Source: Edaphochlamys debaryana (lineage: Eukaryota > Chlorophyta > Chlorophyceae > Chlamydomonadales). From it: DNA of 64,000 nt. The notes below the pieces were generated by a model. That model did no database searches. It saw only the letters and a list, made by a program, of their open reading frames with translations, and was not told where the DNA came from. The translations under genes were made by a program, and so were the position numbers. Of this stretch, positions 22,696-33,267 are shown piece after piece. Within the stretch, counting starts at the first letter, position 1; each line of letters starts with the position of its first letter. The DNA lies in contig JAEHOE010000035.1 in assembly GCA_016858145.1 (NCBI GenBank), positions 248,001 to 312,000 of the forward strand, written 5' to 3'.

Positions 22696-23204
22696 GGCCC
22701 ACTGAAGCTCGATGCTCGCGCGTCAAGTCTCGATGGGGCACAGCCAAGCGAGGCTTGCAGGAAGGCTTCGTCGAGTGTCGGTGCGCCGCGAATGCGTTGA
22801 GGCGGACCCGTGGGTGTCCTTTGAGGCTTTGAGGCCCATGCACCCGTGACAGCCCCATGCACCCGTGATCGACCCGTGAGCCTGTGATAGGCCCATGCAC
22901 TCGTGGGGTCGAAATGTAGGCGGGGGCGGAGCTACCCAGCACGCGATGGGAGTGCGAGAGCGCGGGAAGGCCCCGCCCCAAGTTACATGGAGGCCATGGG
23001 GAGGGGCCGAGCCCGAGTAAGACCAGCGTTGTGCTGGCGCTTCTTGACTGTCGTAGCAAAGGATACTGCGGTGGCGGAGGTCGGTGGGGTAAACTTCTTG
23101 CAGGCCGGCGAGGAAGGGAGCGGCGAGGCTGGGTTCGTGCCCTCCGTGCCGGGCCACAGGCCCAGCAAGGCCCCAAGGGAGCCGGGAAGGCGAGTACCTC
23201 ACCT

Positions 23205-23400
23205 CTTTTCGCGACCGGACTGAGCTTGGGAAAGCTCCGTCTGGCAGCTTGACCAGTTCCAGGAGCTCCTTGTGAGCATTGAGCTTGTCGGTGGTGCCGA
23301 GGAGGTGCGCTTGGACCCGCCTTGCGGTGAACCCGTTCAGCCCTTCCTGGCGCGCTGCGCTCCCGCCAGGCCAGAAGCATTTTGAGCAGCAACTTTGATT
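23205..23400 (-). pseudogene. BED zinc-finger-like exon (hAT transposase remnant or unassigned upstream exon)
   Basis: The minus-strand frame contains CSKC, then GFTARRVQAHLLGTTDKLNAH and HKELLELVKLPDGAFP. It ends at a good donor after SSVRSRKE (GAG|GTGAGG, about 23205). C-x2-C followed by R-x3-AHLLG resembles the BED zinc finger of plant-type hAT transposases, although the spacing is longer than usual. The donor phase (0) would allow splicing to LQWAMDEGSLAE at the start of the Mib-repeat gene, so it could be a real upstream exon rather than a relic. The left boundary is not determined. Confidence 0.35.
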
Positions 23401-23424
23401 ACGAGTTCTTCTGTATCCTCGCAG

Positions 23425-23529
23425 TACTTGTGCGCCAAGTATGGTGACCGCGCGGCGCTGGTCACAGACGTGTTCCGCGACTTCACGTCCGTCTGCCGAC
23501 CCTTCTACAAGTACAGCCACGAGTTAGAA
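23425..23529 (+). pseudogene. Orphan internal exon, function unknown
   Basis: A 35-codon frame bounded by a CTCGCAG acceptor and a GTGAGC donor, encoding YLCAKYGDRAALVTDVFRDF then TSVCRPFYKYSHELE. It looks like genuine non-repetitive protein, but no neighbouring + strand exons could be joined. Probably a gene fragment or part of an unrecognised gene. Confidence 0.35.
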
Positions 23530-24046
23530 GTGAGCTGCCGATTACCCCCTTTGGCTGTGTGCCGTCGTGCCGTTCCCGCCCATTGCCCCTCCCCCCCCTC
23601 CCCTCGCCATCGGATCTTTACGAGGCACGAGGTACGCGGTACGAGGTCATCAACTACTTAACGATGTACTTCTGCGGCACCTCCAGCATTCCCAACACCT
23701 TGAATGAATCCCACACAGTCGAGCCCCCTGGCTGGCACGCACGGCTGGCTCGAGAACGGCCAGGCGCGCACACCTTGCGTGGCCTTCGTCTGCAGGACCA
23801 CTTTGGAGGTCGATGGGAAGCAGGGGGCCGCCACTGAAACGTGCGAGCATGATGACCCCACGCTCCGCAACCGGCAACCCCACCATGAGGTTGGCTCTCC
23901 CAGCCATGGCGTTCAGTTGCCTGGTGCGCTCCATCCCTGTGCTTCGCGCCAAATCTTATGCCAGTGATTACTAATGCGCTGCATGTGGTCTTGGGCGCCA
24001 CACAGGGATTAGAAGGATGTCAGGCTAAGGCAAACGTTCTCGGAGG

Positions 24047-24051
24047 TTACA
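24047..24051 (-). terminator. TGTAA polyadenylation signal for the 24.4-29.3 kb gene
   Basis: TTACA on the + strand, 340 nt past the stop at 24389. This supports the exon at 24389-24513 being terminal. Confidence 0.4.
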
Positions 24052-24388
24052 GTGAAGGGTGGGGCTCCATGTCCAGAAACAAGCCAAGCCACCTTGCGCT
24101 TCCCTCCGGCAAAGTCCCCTGCGCACACACAGACGTCCTCTCCCCCACACCTAATCAGCCTGGTCCCAAGCCCTACGCCCGCATCATCCCTCTGCCAGCC
24201 ACAACCATCACTCCGCAGCTCGTGCACGTTTAGCATGGTGGACGGCGCCCCCCATCGGCAGGGACGGCAGATCTCCGTACGTACAGCTCCAGCACATCAT
24301 CTGCTCGGCCCTTACTCACAGCTCACAGGCTCATCGGACCAACCGCCCGTGACGTGGCCGTGAGGGATGCGGCCCTTGGCCTGCACAC

Positions 24389-27300
24389 TCAAACACTCTC
24401 CTCGGCCTGCTGTGGGAAGTAGACCTTGCCCCGGCCGAGACCTCCCAAGCTGGGAGGCAGGCCGCGGCTGGGGCTGCCGTCTGGGCCTGTGGAGCATGCC
24501 CAGCCGTGAGGACCTGAGGAAAGCAGAGCGGGTGGCAGCGAGGCAGGCACGCAGGCGCTGTGAGTCATGGATGCGGCCATACTCTTTGAGAAAAGCCCAG
24601 CAAGGGAGGCCAGCCAGGCATGGGTTGGTGTCTAAGGGCCGCGCCCAGTGGCCGCATCCGCTCCCCATCCGCTTTCCACCCGCTCCTGCAGTCTAGCCTT
24701 AAAGCATCCCCCGTCAAGGCCCGTCCCTGCGTCACCAAGTTAGCCCCTGCGGCCCGGTTGTGCCCGCAGGTAGGCCCCAGCGCACGCCCCTGCCTGCCCT
24801 TGCGGCCCACCCTCACCTGCGACTGATTCACTGTAGCCACGAGGCTCCCCATTGCATAGGCGCTTGGACGGCGGTTCGTCCTCGTCTTCGTCCTCGTCCT
24901 CGCCCGGGCCTTGGCAGTCACCATGGGTCGGTGGAGCCACAGGCCGGACCTTGCCGCGGCCCCACAGCGCACCGCCGGGTCGGGCCCAGCCGCCTCCGCT
25001 GCCGTCAGGCGGCTGGAGTAAGGGGGCAACGCCCTCGTCGCCAGACGCACGGTCTCGGGCTGGAGCTCTAGCCGCAGCCCCCGCTACCTCAGCATCCAGG
25101 GTAGCATCGGCTGCAGCCTTGGACTTGGCCTGGGCGTTCGCCAGAGCCTGGGCCCGGGCCTGGTCCTGGTCCTTTGGCGCCGCCCTGCCCTTGGCTGCAG
25201 CACCGCGCACCTGACGCGTCTTTCCCGTTGCGGGTACGAATTCCGGATCCGCATCGGCATCGTCACCCGTGGCCTGAGGCTTGTGGCTTGGCAGCTCGGC
25301 AGGGTCGGGCTGCACCGTACGGCCGAATTGGCGGGCCCGGCGGGGCCTGCCCTGGGCCTGATGGGCCGCCTTGTTCTTCGCCCGCAGCTCAGCCAGGCGT
25401 TGGGCCTCGGTCTTTTTGCCCCCAGCCGCCTTGAAAGCACCAGCTGCCAGCTTGACGTAAGCAGCGGTCGGCGCAGCCGCGCGTGAGGCCGGCTTGACAG
25501 GTGCTACAGAGCTGGCGGCCGAAGGGGGCGGAGCCGGGTTCGAGAGCGAAGGAGTGGGGGCAGCCTCGAAAGCGGGATCCATCTCTGGTGCGGCGACGGG
25601 GCCGGGGCCATACGTCGGGGCTGGGCCAGGTGCGGCCCGTGCACCGAACGGGCCGGCGCCTGAGCCGGGACCGAGGGCTGCTGCCGTGGCGGCGTCGATC
25701 AGGCCGGGGGTGGATGGCCATTGGGTGTGCGATGCAGAGTGCGGGCCTGGGTGTGGGGCGCCCAGGTTGCACAGGTACTCGATCATAGCAGCCGTGCTCA
25801 CATCAGCGCCCACGCTCATGCCCATGTGGGCAGTTGCAGCCGGCACTGCCGTCGGTAGCACTGCAGCAGCCACGGGGGCCGGGGTGACGAGGCCGGGGAT
25901 CGGGGCGGCACCGGGAGCGGTGTCCGCTGCGGCAAGCGCCCGAAGGCTGGCGTGCTGAGGCTGCTGCGCCTGGAGGCTGGCGTGCAGCGCGTGCTGAGCT
26001 GGTGCCAGGGCCTGCTCGAGGGCGGTGGTGGTGGGTGCAGGCTGCTCGTGCGCCAGCGGTGCCGGGAAGGGGCGCGAACGGCGGTTGACGGGATCGGGCG
26101 TGAGGAGCTCGTGGGGCGACGGGGCGAGGAGGCCCTGCGTTGGCAGGGGCGGTGGCGCAAACGACATGCCAGCGCCAGCGGGGCCATCAACGGCGGTGGC
26201 GTAGGTGAGGTCTGCCACGCCGGCCGGGCCAGCAGCCAAGGTGGCGGCGACAGCAGCAGCGGGAGCAGCGGCAGTGGGGCTGACGACGGTGGCGGAGGCG
26301 AGGGCGGTGGCGGTCACACGGCGGATCAGGTCGTGCTCGAACAGCAGGTAGCCGTCAAGGGAACCCGGGGCCGGGGGCACGTCGACGTGCACGCCTGACC
26401 GTGCTGCCGCGAAGACGGTTGAGCAGTAGGCGTGCAGAGCCGCCCGCAGGTGTGCGCGAGCCGCCTCAACGGGGGAGACAGTGGCGGCAGAGGTGTTGAG
26501 TGCAGGGCCGTGAGGGTACGTCGGCTGGCGCGTCAAGCACGCAGCAGGCTGGCCGGGGCCAGCCTCGAGTGTCGCCAGCGAAGCGGCGGAGGCGGCGACA
26601 GGACGCATCAAGGGGCATCCCGCACTTGAGGGAAGGGACTGCTGAGCGGCGGCGCCTGCAGCCAGGCCGCCGCCGCCAGCCCAGGGCTCCGCCGCTGCCG
26701 CCGCCGCCGCCGCTTCCTGCTCCTCCATCCACACCAGGTGGCCAAATTGTGCGCTGGGCGCCGCGCCGCTGGCGATCCGGCAGTCCACAGCGACGTCAAG
26801 GGCGGGGGAGGCGACGGTGTCGGAGGCAGGAGGGGGCTGGGAAGGGGCGCCGGAGGATTGGAGGAGGCCACCGGTCAAGGCCGCTGGGAGGCTGCAGGTG
26901 GCGGCGCCGGCGGAGGAGGTAGGCTCAAGCGCACCCAAGGCAACCCGCATCGCCTCCTCTTGCAGGAGGAGGCGCAGCTGCACCTCCTCCTCCTGCGCTT
27001 CCTCCTCCTGCGCTTCCTCCTCCTCCGCCACCTCCGCCTCCTCCGCCTCCTCCACATCCTCCCGCTCCTGCACGTTGGCCTGGAGCCACGTCAGCAGGTC
27101 GGGCGGCATCAGCACGGGGGCATCGTTGGGCCCGCGGAGGCCCGCGCCAACCGCGGCCGCAGCCGCGGCCTCCTGCCAAGCGTCCAGGAGCTCCAGCGCC
27201 GGCTTCATGCCGTGAGCGACGGCCCGCAGCACGGCGGCGACGGCTGCCTTGGCTGCCGGGGTCACGGTGACAACCATGGGCTCGGCGGCGGGGGTGTCGT

Positions 27301-29287
27301 CGTGAGCGCTGGGTTGGGCAGCCTTGCTCTTGCGCTTGGGCTTGGGCTTGGGCTTGGGCTTGACCGTGATGTGCGAGGGCGCCGGCTCGTTGCCGTCCAG
27401 CTCGTGCAGTATGGCCACCACGACGCCGGGCTCCAGGTGCTTGGTCAGAGGCGACTCCTGCGGGGCGGGGTCGCGGCGTGCGCGGGGCACAGGGAGCAGG
27501 GGTGAGGGAAGGTGCAGGCGGGAAGGAAGCGGTGAGGCACAACGGCATAGCAAACAGCGCCTGCCCCTGCCGCTGCGGATGGTGGCCCGGCACCGTGCCC
27601 TCCCAGCTGGCACTTTGCAAGCGCCCCTTGCCCTCGCGGCCGTCAACTCTCGGCAGCTGTAGCAGACACGCTCCCCGCCTCAAGGATACGGAGGCGATGA
27701 CGCACGAGAGTGGGGTTCCTGTCAAGTCTTGACCTGCCTTTTAAGACGCATCCACTACAGCAGCTTGCTCACCGCTATGGCCTGCAGGAGGAGGCTGAGG
27801 AGGAGGAAGCCCATGCGGTGGCCCCGGTCGCGGCCGCAGTCGCTGGGGATACACGACTGCGCGGCCAGCAGGGGGCTGCGGTCGCCGCGGTACTGTCGTG
27901 GGGGACGGTGTGGGGTCGGGGGGTGGCGCATGGAGGGGGTAGAAGAGTGAGTGTGTGTGGAGGGAGGGAGGGAACAGGCACGTCAAAGGCCCCACGGAGG
28001 AGGATGGTCTACAAAGATCCTCTCCAGGTCCTAGCTCCTAGGCTTGGGCATACAAGTCCCGTACTCCCGTCGAGTGCACCTTGGGGCGGCCATCGCAGAT
28101 GAAGAGCGTGTAGCGGACATCCTGGTTGCGCTTGGCAATCTTGGAGGGGTCGCGCAGCACTGCCGGTGGCGCCTCGCCGCCAGAGTGCAGCGTGACCCAG
28201 GCGCGGTAGCGCAATCGCGTCTCGCTCGTCTTGCGCCAGCCATACTTACCGACCAGCGACTGGACGGCCCTTGCTCGCGAACAGGTGACGAGCATGCCCA
28301 AGGTCCCGTGCATGTAGCCATCGAGGTAGCCCATGAGCGCGAGCTTCGCCCCAATCCTTGTCTGCAAGGAGGAGGGCGAAAGGTGAATGGTGGGGTGTAA
28401 GAGCTGAAGGCTACAGCAGCTTGGGATTGGGTGGGGCCCCGCGGGGGTCGAGTTGGCAGCGAAGGGGTTTCGCGCCTCCGTCGTCTCCGCAGCACGCATA
28501 GGGCCGAAGCACAGCGACCCCGTGCCCTCACCTTGGACTCGACATCAGGAAAAAGATCTATAGGGAGCTGCTGGGAGATAAAGTCGCACAGCGGGCCAAA
28601 GACGTGTGCCAGCATTTTCCCGGCGTGGTTGCCAAAGCGCGAGGAAAAGTGCTGCGGGGAGAGCAACAGAGAAGCAAGATCGGTGTTAGAGATATTGCAC
28701 GATGCATTTTGAGCCTGGAGGAGCTAGAGCAGCTCTGCGCTCTGCGAAGCTCTCTGCTCGACAAACCCCCCCCCCCTCCCGCTCCCCTCCACACCTCGCC
28801 GACGCCGACGATTAGCTCCATCGAAACATTGAGTGAGTAGAACTGTGAAGGATGCCACAGGGCGTCGTCCACGCCATAGCTTCCGGGAGGCGGGACCCGG
28901 CGAGCGTCTTGCTTGCCCGGCTCCTGCATGCGACAAGGTCGCTGAGAGTGAGCTCACGAGGGCCGTCAAGAGCGGTCCAGCCCTGCCGAGCCCGTCCAGC
29001 CCTGCCGAGCCCGCATCGAGGCTCCGCGCGCGGTAACTCACAAACGCCTCCAGCACGTAGCCCTCAAGCAAACCTGGCGCTTTGGCCGCCAAGAAGCGCC
29101 AGTGTGCTTGCTGCGGGTTAGCTGGCCTGGCTACGCTGCGATCGCTAGGCTTGGTGGCCATGGGGTCAACCTCAAGCACGGTGAAGATACTGTGTGTGGA
29201 GCTTTGTAAGGAGCGGTCTTCAGTCTGCAAGAGAGTGATACGCTGCGCTGTGCGTTGTATGTCAAATGGCACGCGCGGCGTTGGCAT
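24389..29287 (-). CDS. Unrecognised 1,180-residue Ala-rich, probably nuclear protein
   Basis: Six exons with consistent phases: 29042-29287, 28795-28923, 28532-28651, 28080-28361, 24817-27457, 24389-24513. An in-frame ATG at 29161 is an alternative start, and exon 1 could instead begin at an acceptor near 29235. The N-terminal about 260 residues are non-repetitive and may form a folded domain (YGVDDALWHPSQFYSLNVS, FGNHAGKMLAHVFGPLCDF, GAKLALMGYLDGYMHGTLG, RYTLFICDGRPK); I do not recognise the family. The 2.6-kb exon is low complexity: a basic PKPKPKPKRKSK tract, an acidic EEAEEAEVAEEEEAQEEE helix, Ala/Pro-rich linkers, a KKTEAQRLAELRAKNKAAH helix, and GEDEDEDEDEPPSKRL. The charged tracts and nuclear-localisation-like segments suggest chromatin or RNA association, which is inference. 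The join from 28080 to 27457 (AAG|GTGCAC to CCGCAG|GAG) spans a 102-bp mobile element and is the least certain. Two genes are possible. Confidence 0.5.
27658..27759. mobile_element. 102-bp mobile element copy A (MITE or solo LTR) with 5-bp target duplication
   Basis: Begins TGTAG and ends CTACA, flanked by GCAGC on both sides (27653-27657 and 27760-27764). It matches copy B (29483-29584) over its full length without gaps, with about five substitutions. It lies in the proposed 28079-27458 intron of the minus-strand gene. Confidence 0.85.
28981..29023. repeat. Short tandem repeat of about 19 bp
   Basis: GCCCTGCCGAGCCCG is repeated with a 19-bp period (about 2.3 units) in intron 1 of the 24.4-29.3 kb gene. 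Confidence 0.6.
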
Positions 29288-30366
29288 GGGCCTGGGCTGT
29301 CCTGGGCCTTGTGGGCCGTTGTGGGCCTGGGCCTGGCACTACGTACCCCTCCTAACAGCACACCCCCCTCCTCACAGCTACACCCTCAGCAGCCCTTCCA
29401 GTCCCACACGCACCCGAGCATTACCGGCTAGTGGGCCGGACCCAGCTCGCTGCATGTTGCCTTCTGCTGCCTTCAGTCAACCTGTAGCAGACACGCTCCT
29501 CGCCCCAAGGATACGGAGGCGATGACGCACGAGAGTGGGGTTCCTGTTAAGTCTAGACCTGCCTTTTAAGACGCATCTACTACACAACCACAGCCGCAAG
29601 CAGGGCGTATAGGCCTCTGAACCGCTTCGCTGTTGGCATGAGCATTGTTCTGCTCGTGCAACACGTGATTGAGCTAAGCATGTTACTGCGATAGAGCAAG
29701 GCAGCAAGGGCGGGGCGAGCGGGGGTAGAACAACATCAACGAGCGGGGGTCCGAGAAGAACACCGACGGAGTTTTTGCGTGCGGGCAAAGTTCGGCATTG
29801 CGGGGTTGCGAAGGCCCCTAACTTATGGCGGCGTGGGTTCAGTCCGTGCGCTGTGGGGCGTAGTGCTTGATTGCGCGGCCCCAGTGCTGCCCGGCCTCGC
29901 GGGGTTTGGGGCTCAGCCCTTTTCCGTATCCTGAGGAGGACAGACACACCTTGTTGCGTGCGGGATTAGATCTTCAACCCAAACGGCTTCCTCGCCGTAT
30001 AAACATCTTAGACAATGGCTCGACAGGTGGTGGCACACTGCAGCGCATGCAAGCAGCGCATGCAAGCGATCGGATGACCAACCCGGCGAGAAGCGCGGGT
30101 AACACGGTGTTTCGCCGCCTGTCTCAGACAGCTGCACAGCGAGCGACCATGTGTGGTCTCCACATCCGTAAATAGCCTTGTGTAAACACACATTGTGCAG
30201 CAGACTGCCGTGCGCAAACAGTTGCTGCTTGCAGCTTCCGACGTCGCTAGCATTTCCGGGCCCGCTCGCGCACCCATGACGGTCGCTGAGCGCAAATAGC
30301 AGACAATGCAAGCACCATAAGAACTATCAAGGCCTGCAGGTTGCGGTCGGCCACAAAGTCAAGACA
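29288..30366. other. Divergent intergenic region
   Basis: Lies between a minus-strand gene start and the LysM gene start. It contains mobile element copy B (29483-29584) and otherwise less GC-rich sequence with no supported exon. Promoters for both genes are expected here. Confidence 0.5.
29483..29584. mobile_element. 102-bp mobile element copy B with 5-bp target duplication
   Basis: Same TGTAG...CTACA element as 27658-27759, in the same orientation, flanked by CAACC on both sides (29478-29482 and 29585-29589). Because each copy has its own target duplication, they are separate insertions and not the two ends of one element. The termini also form an imperfect 13-bp inverted repeat (10/13 in this copy; all mismatches are transitions). 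Confidence 0.88.
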
Positions 30367-31864
30367 ATGCTGGGCTCGGCTCGGTCCTGCGCTTTGCTGC
30401 TGGCGGTACTTCTGGCCATGTCGGGTACAGCTGCTGGGCTCCGGCAGGTATGCGGGGTTGCGGAGGGTGGCAAGCCCCACGCAGTGCTCACAGCATGTCC
30501 CTCGCTCGGCAGGTTCGGGCGACGTCCAAGAGCACGGCCATTGGAGGACCTTGCTTTGGTAAGCCTGAGGCTCGAGGGCTGGGCGCCAGTGCTGTTGGTG
30601 GATGGTAGTCTAGCAACAGGGCGGGGGACGCCAGGGGTGGGCCTACCGGAAGGGCTTGGGAGGGCGCCTCGCAGGCCGGCGCAGGAGGCTCACGCAAGTG
30701 TATCGCTACGCGCAGGGTGGAAGTGCACCAGGCCTAGGCCGCGCCCCAAGCCCGCTCAGCGACCCCCACCCAAGCACCAAGCGCCTGCGAAGCAAGTTGG
30801 CCACCCCTCGTTCCCCGCCCCAGCCTACCCCAGCCTCAACCCCTCTCTCCCACCGCCTGCGTATCCAGCCCAGTCGCGCGCTCCGCCCTCGCCGCTGCCG
30901 AGCGGCCGCGTGTCATACCCACCCTGGCCGCCCTTCAAGCCGAGAGCGCCGCCACGCAGTGACTACCCACCCGAGGTGGCCGTGGACTCAACCATTGCGC
31001 TCTGCCTCCTCTGGCACGTGTCGGAAGCTGGGGACACGTGTACGTCCCTTGTGGAGCAGTTTAGTCTGCCAGGGGTGGCCTTCCTGCAGAGAGTCAATCC
31101 CGGCCTGGCATGTAGAGCCGGCATGCAGGTGAGGTTTTGGCTGGCTACCCACGAGAGATCGCTGCGAAGGCTGGTAACTGACGAAAGCGCTGTGGGTGGG
31201 CACACATGCCCCTGAGTCCTCGGCTTACAGTGCAGAGACCATTGCATGTCTCGGCGCTGTACCGTCCGAAGCACGCGCGAGCCCGGGACGCGGTGGCCCA
31301 AGCCATGTCCGCCTCACCAACCCCTTGGCTCCGCTCGCCTCCTCTCCCGCAGGTAGCGCCCGGCCAGCGACTGTGCGTGCACCGCTTCCCCCAGTGGCCC
31401 ATAAGCAACTGCGCAGCGCTTCATGTGCTAGTGGACTATGAGAGCTGCGAAACGGTAGCTGCGAAGCACCGGGACAGCTTGCCGGGGAACGTGGAGGACC
31501 TGTACATGCTGAACCCAGGTGGGGATCCTGTGGGGCTGCCGGGATGGCGAGGTCTCGGGGGGGGGGGCTTACCAAGGCAGGGCATGTGGGGACTGGCCCG
31601 AGAGGGCGGGCCTGGCCGGTGTGGTGTGCGGCGCCAGGAGGCATTTCTGCAGAAAGGGTGGGGCAGGGCGCCACGGGGCTGCATGGTGCCGGGCGGAAGT
31701 GGCTCATGCGGGTCGGGGCCATGCCATGTGGGTCGGTGCAGCAGACTCCGACGGCCGGCCACACTTCCCCCATGTGTTGGATGATAACCCCCACAGGTCT
31801 GGACTGTGGCTACTTGCTCCGGGGCATGCTGCTGTGCGTGAGAGCCAAGCCCCAAAGCAGATGA
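30367..31864 (+). CDS. Secreted LysM-domain protein with proline-rich linker
   Basis: Five exons: 30367-30447, 30513-30558, 30716-31128, 31353-31518, 31797-31864; 257 residues, all phases consistent. Exon 1 is a clean signal peptide (SCALLLAVLLAMSGTAAG). A short GGPCFGWKC segment follows, then a basic Pro-rich stretch with hydroxylation-type motifs (SLNPSLPPPAYP, PPWPPFKPRAPPR). The LysM-like part reads CLLWHVSEAGDTCTSLVEQF, LPGVAFLQRVNPGL, then VAPGQRLCVHRF. A second, weaker LysM-like unit follows (YESCETVAAKHRDSL, LYMLNPGLDCGYLLRGMLLC). Even Cys spacing suggests disulphides. The likely role is binding N-acetylglucosamine-type glycans in the algal extracellular matrix; this is inferred from the family. 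Confidence 0.8.
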
Positions 31865-33267
31865 TGCGGAGGTCGGTCTCCAAGCTGACGTACGAGGGCT
31901 GGCTGTAGTCCGGCAGGTGTTGGGCGCTGTTGCGCTGTGGAAGCGGGGACCAGGCAGCGAGCGGCTGACATCCTTAGCGTTCAATCCTTAGCTTCAACAA
32001 TTTAGGTGACCTTTGCATGATTCTAGGCAAAGGTCTAGCACTGATGTAGTGAAAGGGGCTGTAGTGCGTGAGCCTAGCGTTGGTATAGTACTAGTACATC
32101 AAGCGTCCTCAGCTGCTCCCAGATGACCGCGAAGGGTCCTCCGGGATGACAGACTTCCCCCTGGTGCCAGCCTCATGTCTGGCTACAGCCAAAGTCGTGT
32201 TGGTCTTGGTCAAGGACACAATCTGCATGGTGAACCCCTAGCTGGAACATAGAGTTCGCCATGCTTCTTGTACATCTATAGCAGTACTGTGGTGGGCTAG
32301 TGGTGGGCTTGCCTCACGCGACCTGGCCCTATTCTTGCTACCACCGTATGGTGAAATGTTGATATCATGGCTGCAATGCCTAGATAGCTGGACCTGCTTG
32401 GCATGACTTGCTTCACGCCAGGAGACATTGACAAGGTAGCAGGCGCTGGTGTCAAGAGTTTCGGAGGCCTTGCCCTCGTTCGATCGGGGGTTTAGTACCC
32501 AAGTTGGCGGGGGCCTTGGCAGTTGGCACGGGTGCTGGTGGCAGGCAGGCGCTGGTGGCGAAGGAGTGGAGTGTTTGAGCTCGTGACAGTGGAGCCTGTG
32601 TGTGGGCTACTGACGGGAGAAACAGTCCAGGAATTGGGTGAACCGTGCGGACAGGGTTTGGCCCTGTGCGAGTCAGACTACTCATGGGGCGGGGGGGGGC
32701 GGGGAGACGGCTACTGACGCCAACCTTTGCTTGGACTAGAAGGAGTACAAGCTGTTTAGCCGGGTTTGCGAAGCCTTGGAGCTGTATAAGGGGCTGCGCA
32801 GAGAGCAGCTGGTCGATGGAACCAATGTGGGGGGGCGGAGAGTCTTGGAGTGGGGTCGGGGGGTGTCAGGCAGAGGGAGCTGCGCGCTGGCTGCGCGTGC
32901 AAGCGAACGGGCGCCCGGGCAACGCGGGCGCACGCGAGGCTAGCTCGGGCGGCATAACACTCCAGACGGGTTGCTCTACGACACGAGTTGGAAGCGGCGC
33001 GCACGAGCGAGGAAGTCGGGGTAATAATCGTTCGAACCATGGATCCCGCTTTGCGCTGTCGCCCCCGGCCCCTCGCCTTCACGAGGCAGCCCCCTGCCCT
33101 GTGATACCAATTCGCAAGACCTCAGACATTCCTTGCGACCCCTACTCGGCCCGATTGACGCAGCTGCGCTGCGTTCGCATCGCGCATGGCGCAAAATCTG
33201 CGGGGCCGACCTGCGAGCCCCGCAACTCTGCTCCTCGCTCTAGGTATCCTCTCGCATCTGCTGTATC
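31865..33267. other. Intergenic, with one orphan exon-like frame
   Basis: Mostly less GC-rich sequence without supported genes. A + frame at about 32740-32829 (KEYKLFSRVCEALELYKGL, bounded by CTAG and AAT|GTGGGG) looks coding but stands alone and is probably a fragment. Confidence 0.35.

Larger units (their letters stand above)
22696..24388. other. Region between genes with orphan exon-like fragments and short repeats
   Basis: Holds the upstream region of the Mib-repeat gene and the 3' UTR of the next minus-strand gene. At about 22830-22905 there is a degenerate tandem repeat of CCCATGCACCCGTGA. Two exon-like pieces are annotated separately (23205-23400 minus, 23425-23529 plus). A minus-strand frame at about 23820-23950 (MERTRQLNAMAGRANLMVGL start) has some coding look but no splice context, so it is not called. 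Confidence 0.4.

Noticed and set aside
23654..24001. Minus frames around 23.65-24.0 kb (MERTRQLNAMAGRANLM..., SFKVLGMLEVPQKYIVK)
   Set aside because: Some coding appearance, but two frames compete, no splice chain links them to a gene, and part lies in the presumed 3' region of the upstream gene.
26738..27505. 255-codon + frame
   Set aside because: Antisense to the 2.6-kb exon of the minus-strand gene; Leu/Arg/Gly-rich mirror of Glu/Ala/Pro codons.
27658..29584. The two 102-bp copies as paired LTRs of one 1.9-kb element
   Set aside because: Each copy has its own, different 5-bp target duplication, and the DNA between them carries ordinary spliced exons rather than retroelement genes.
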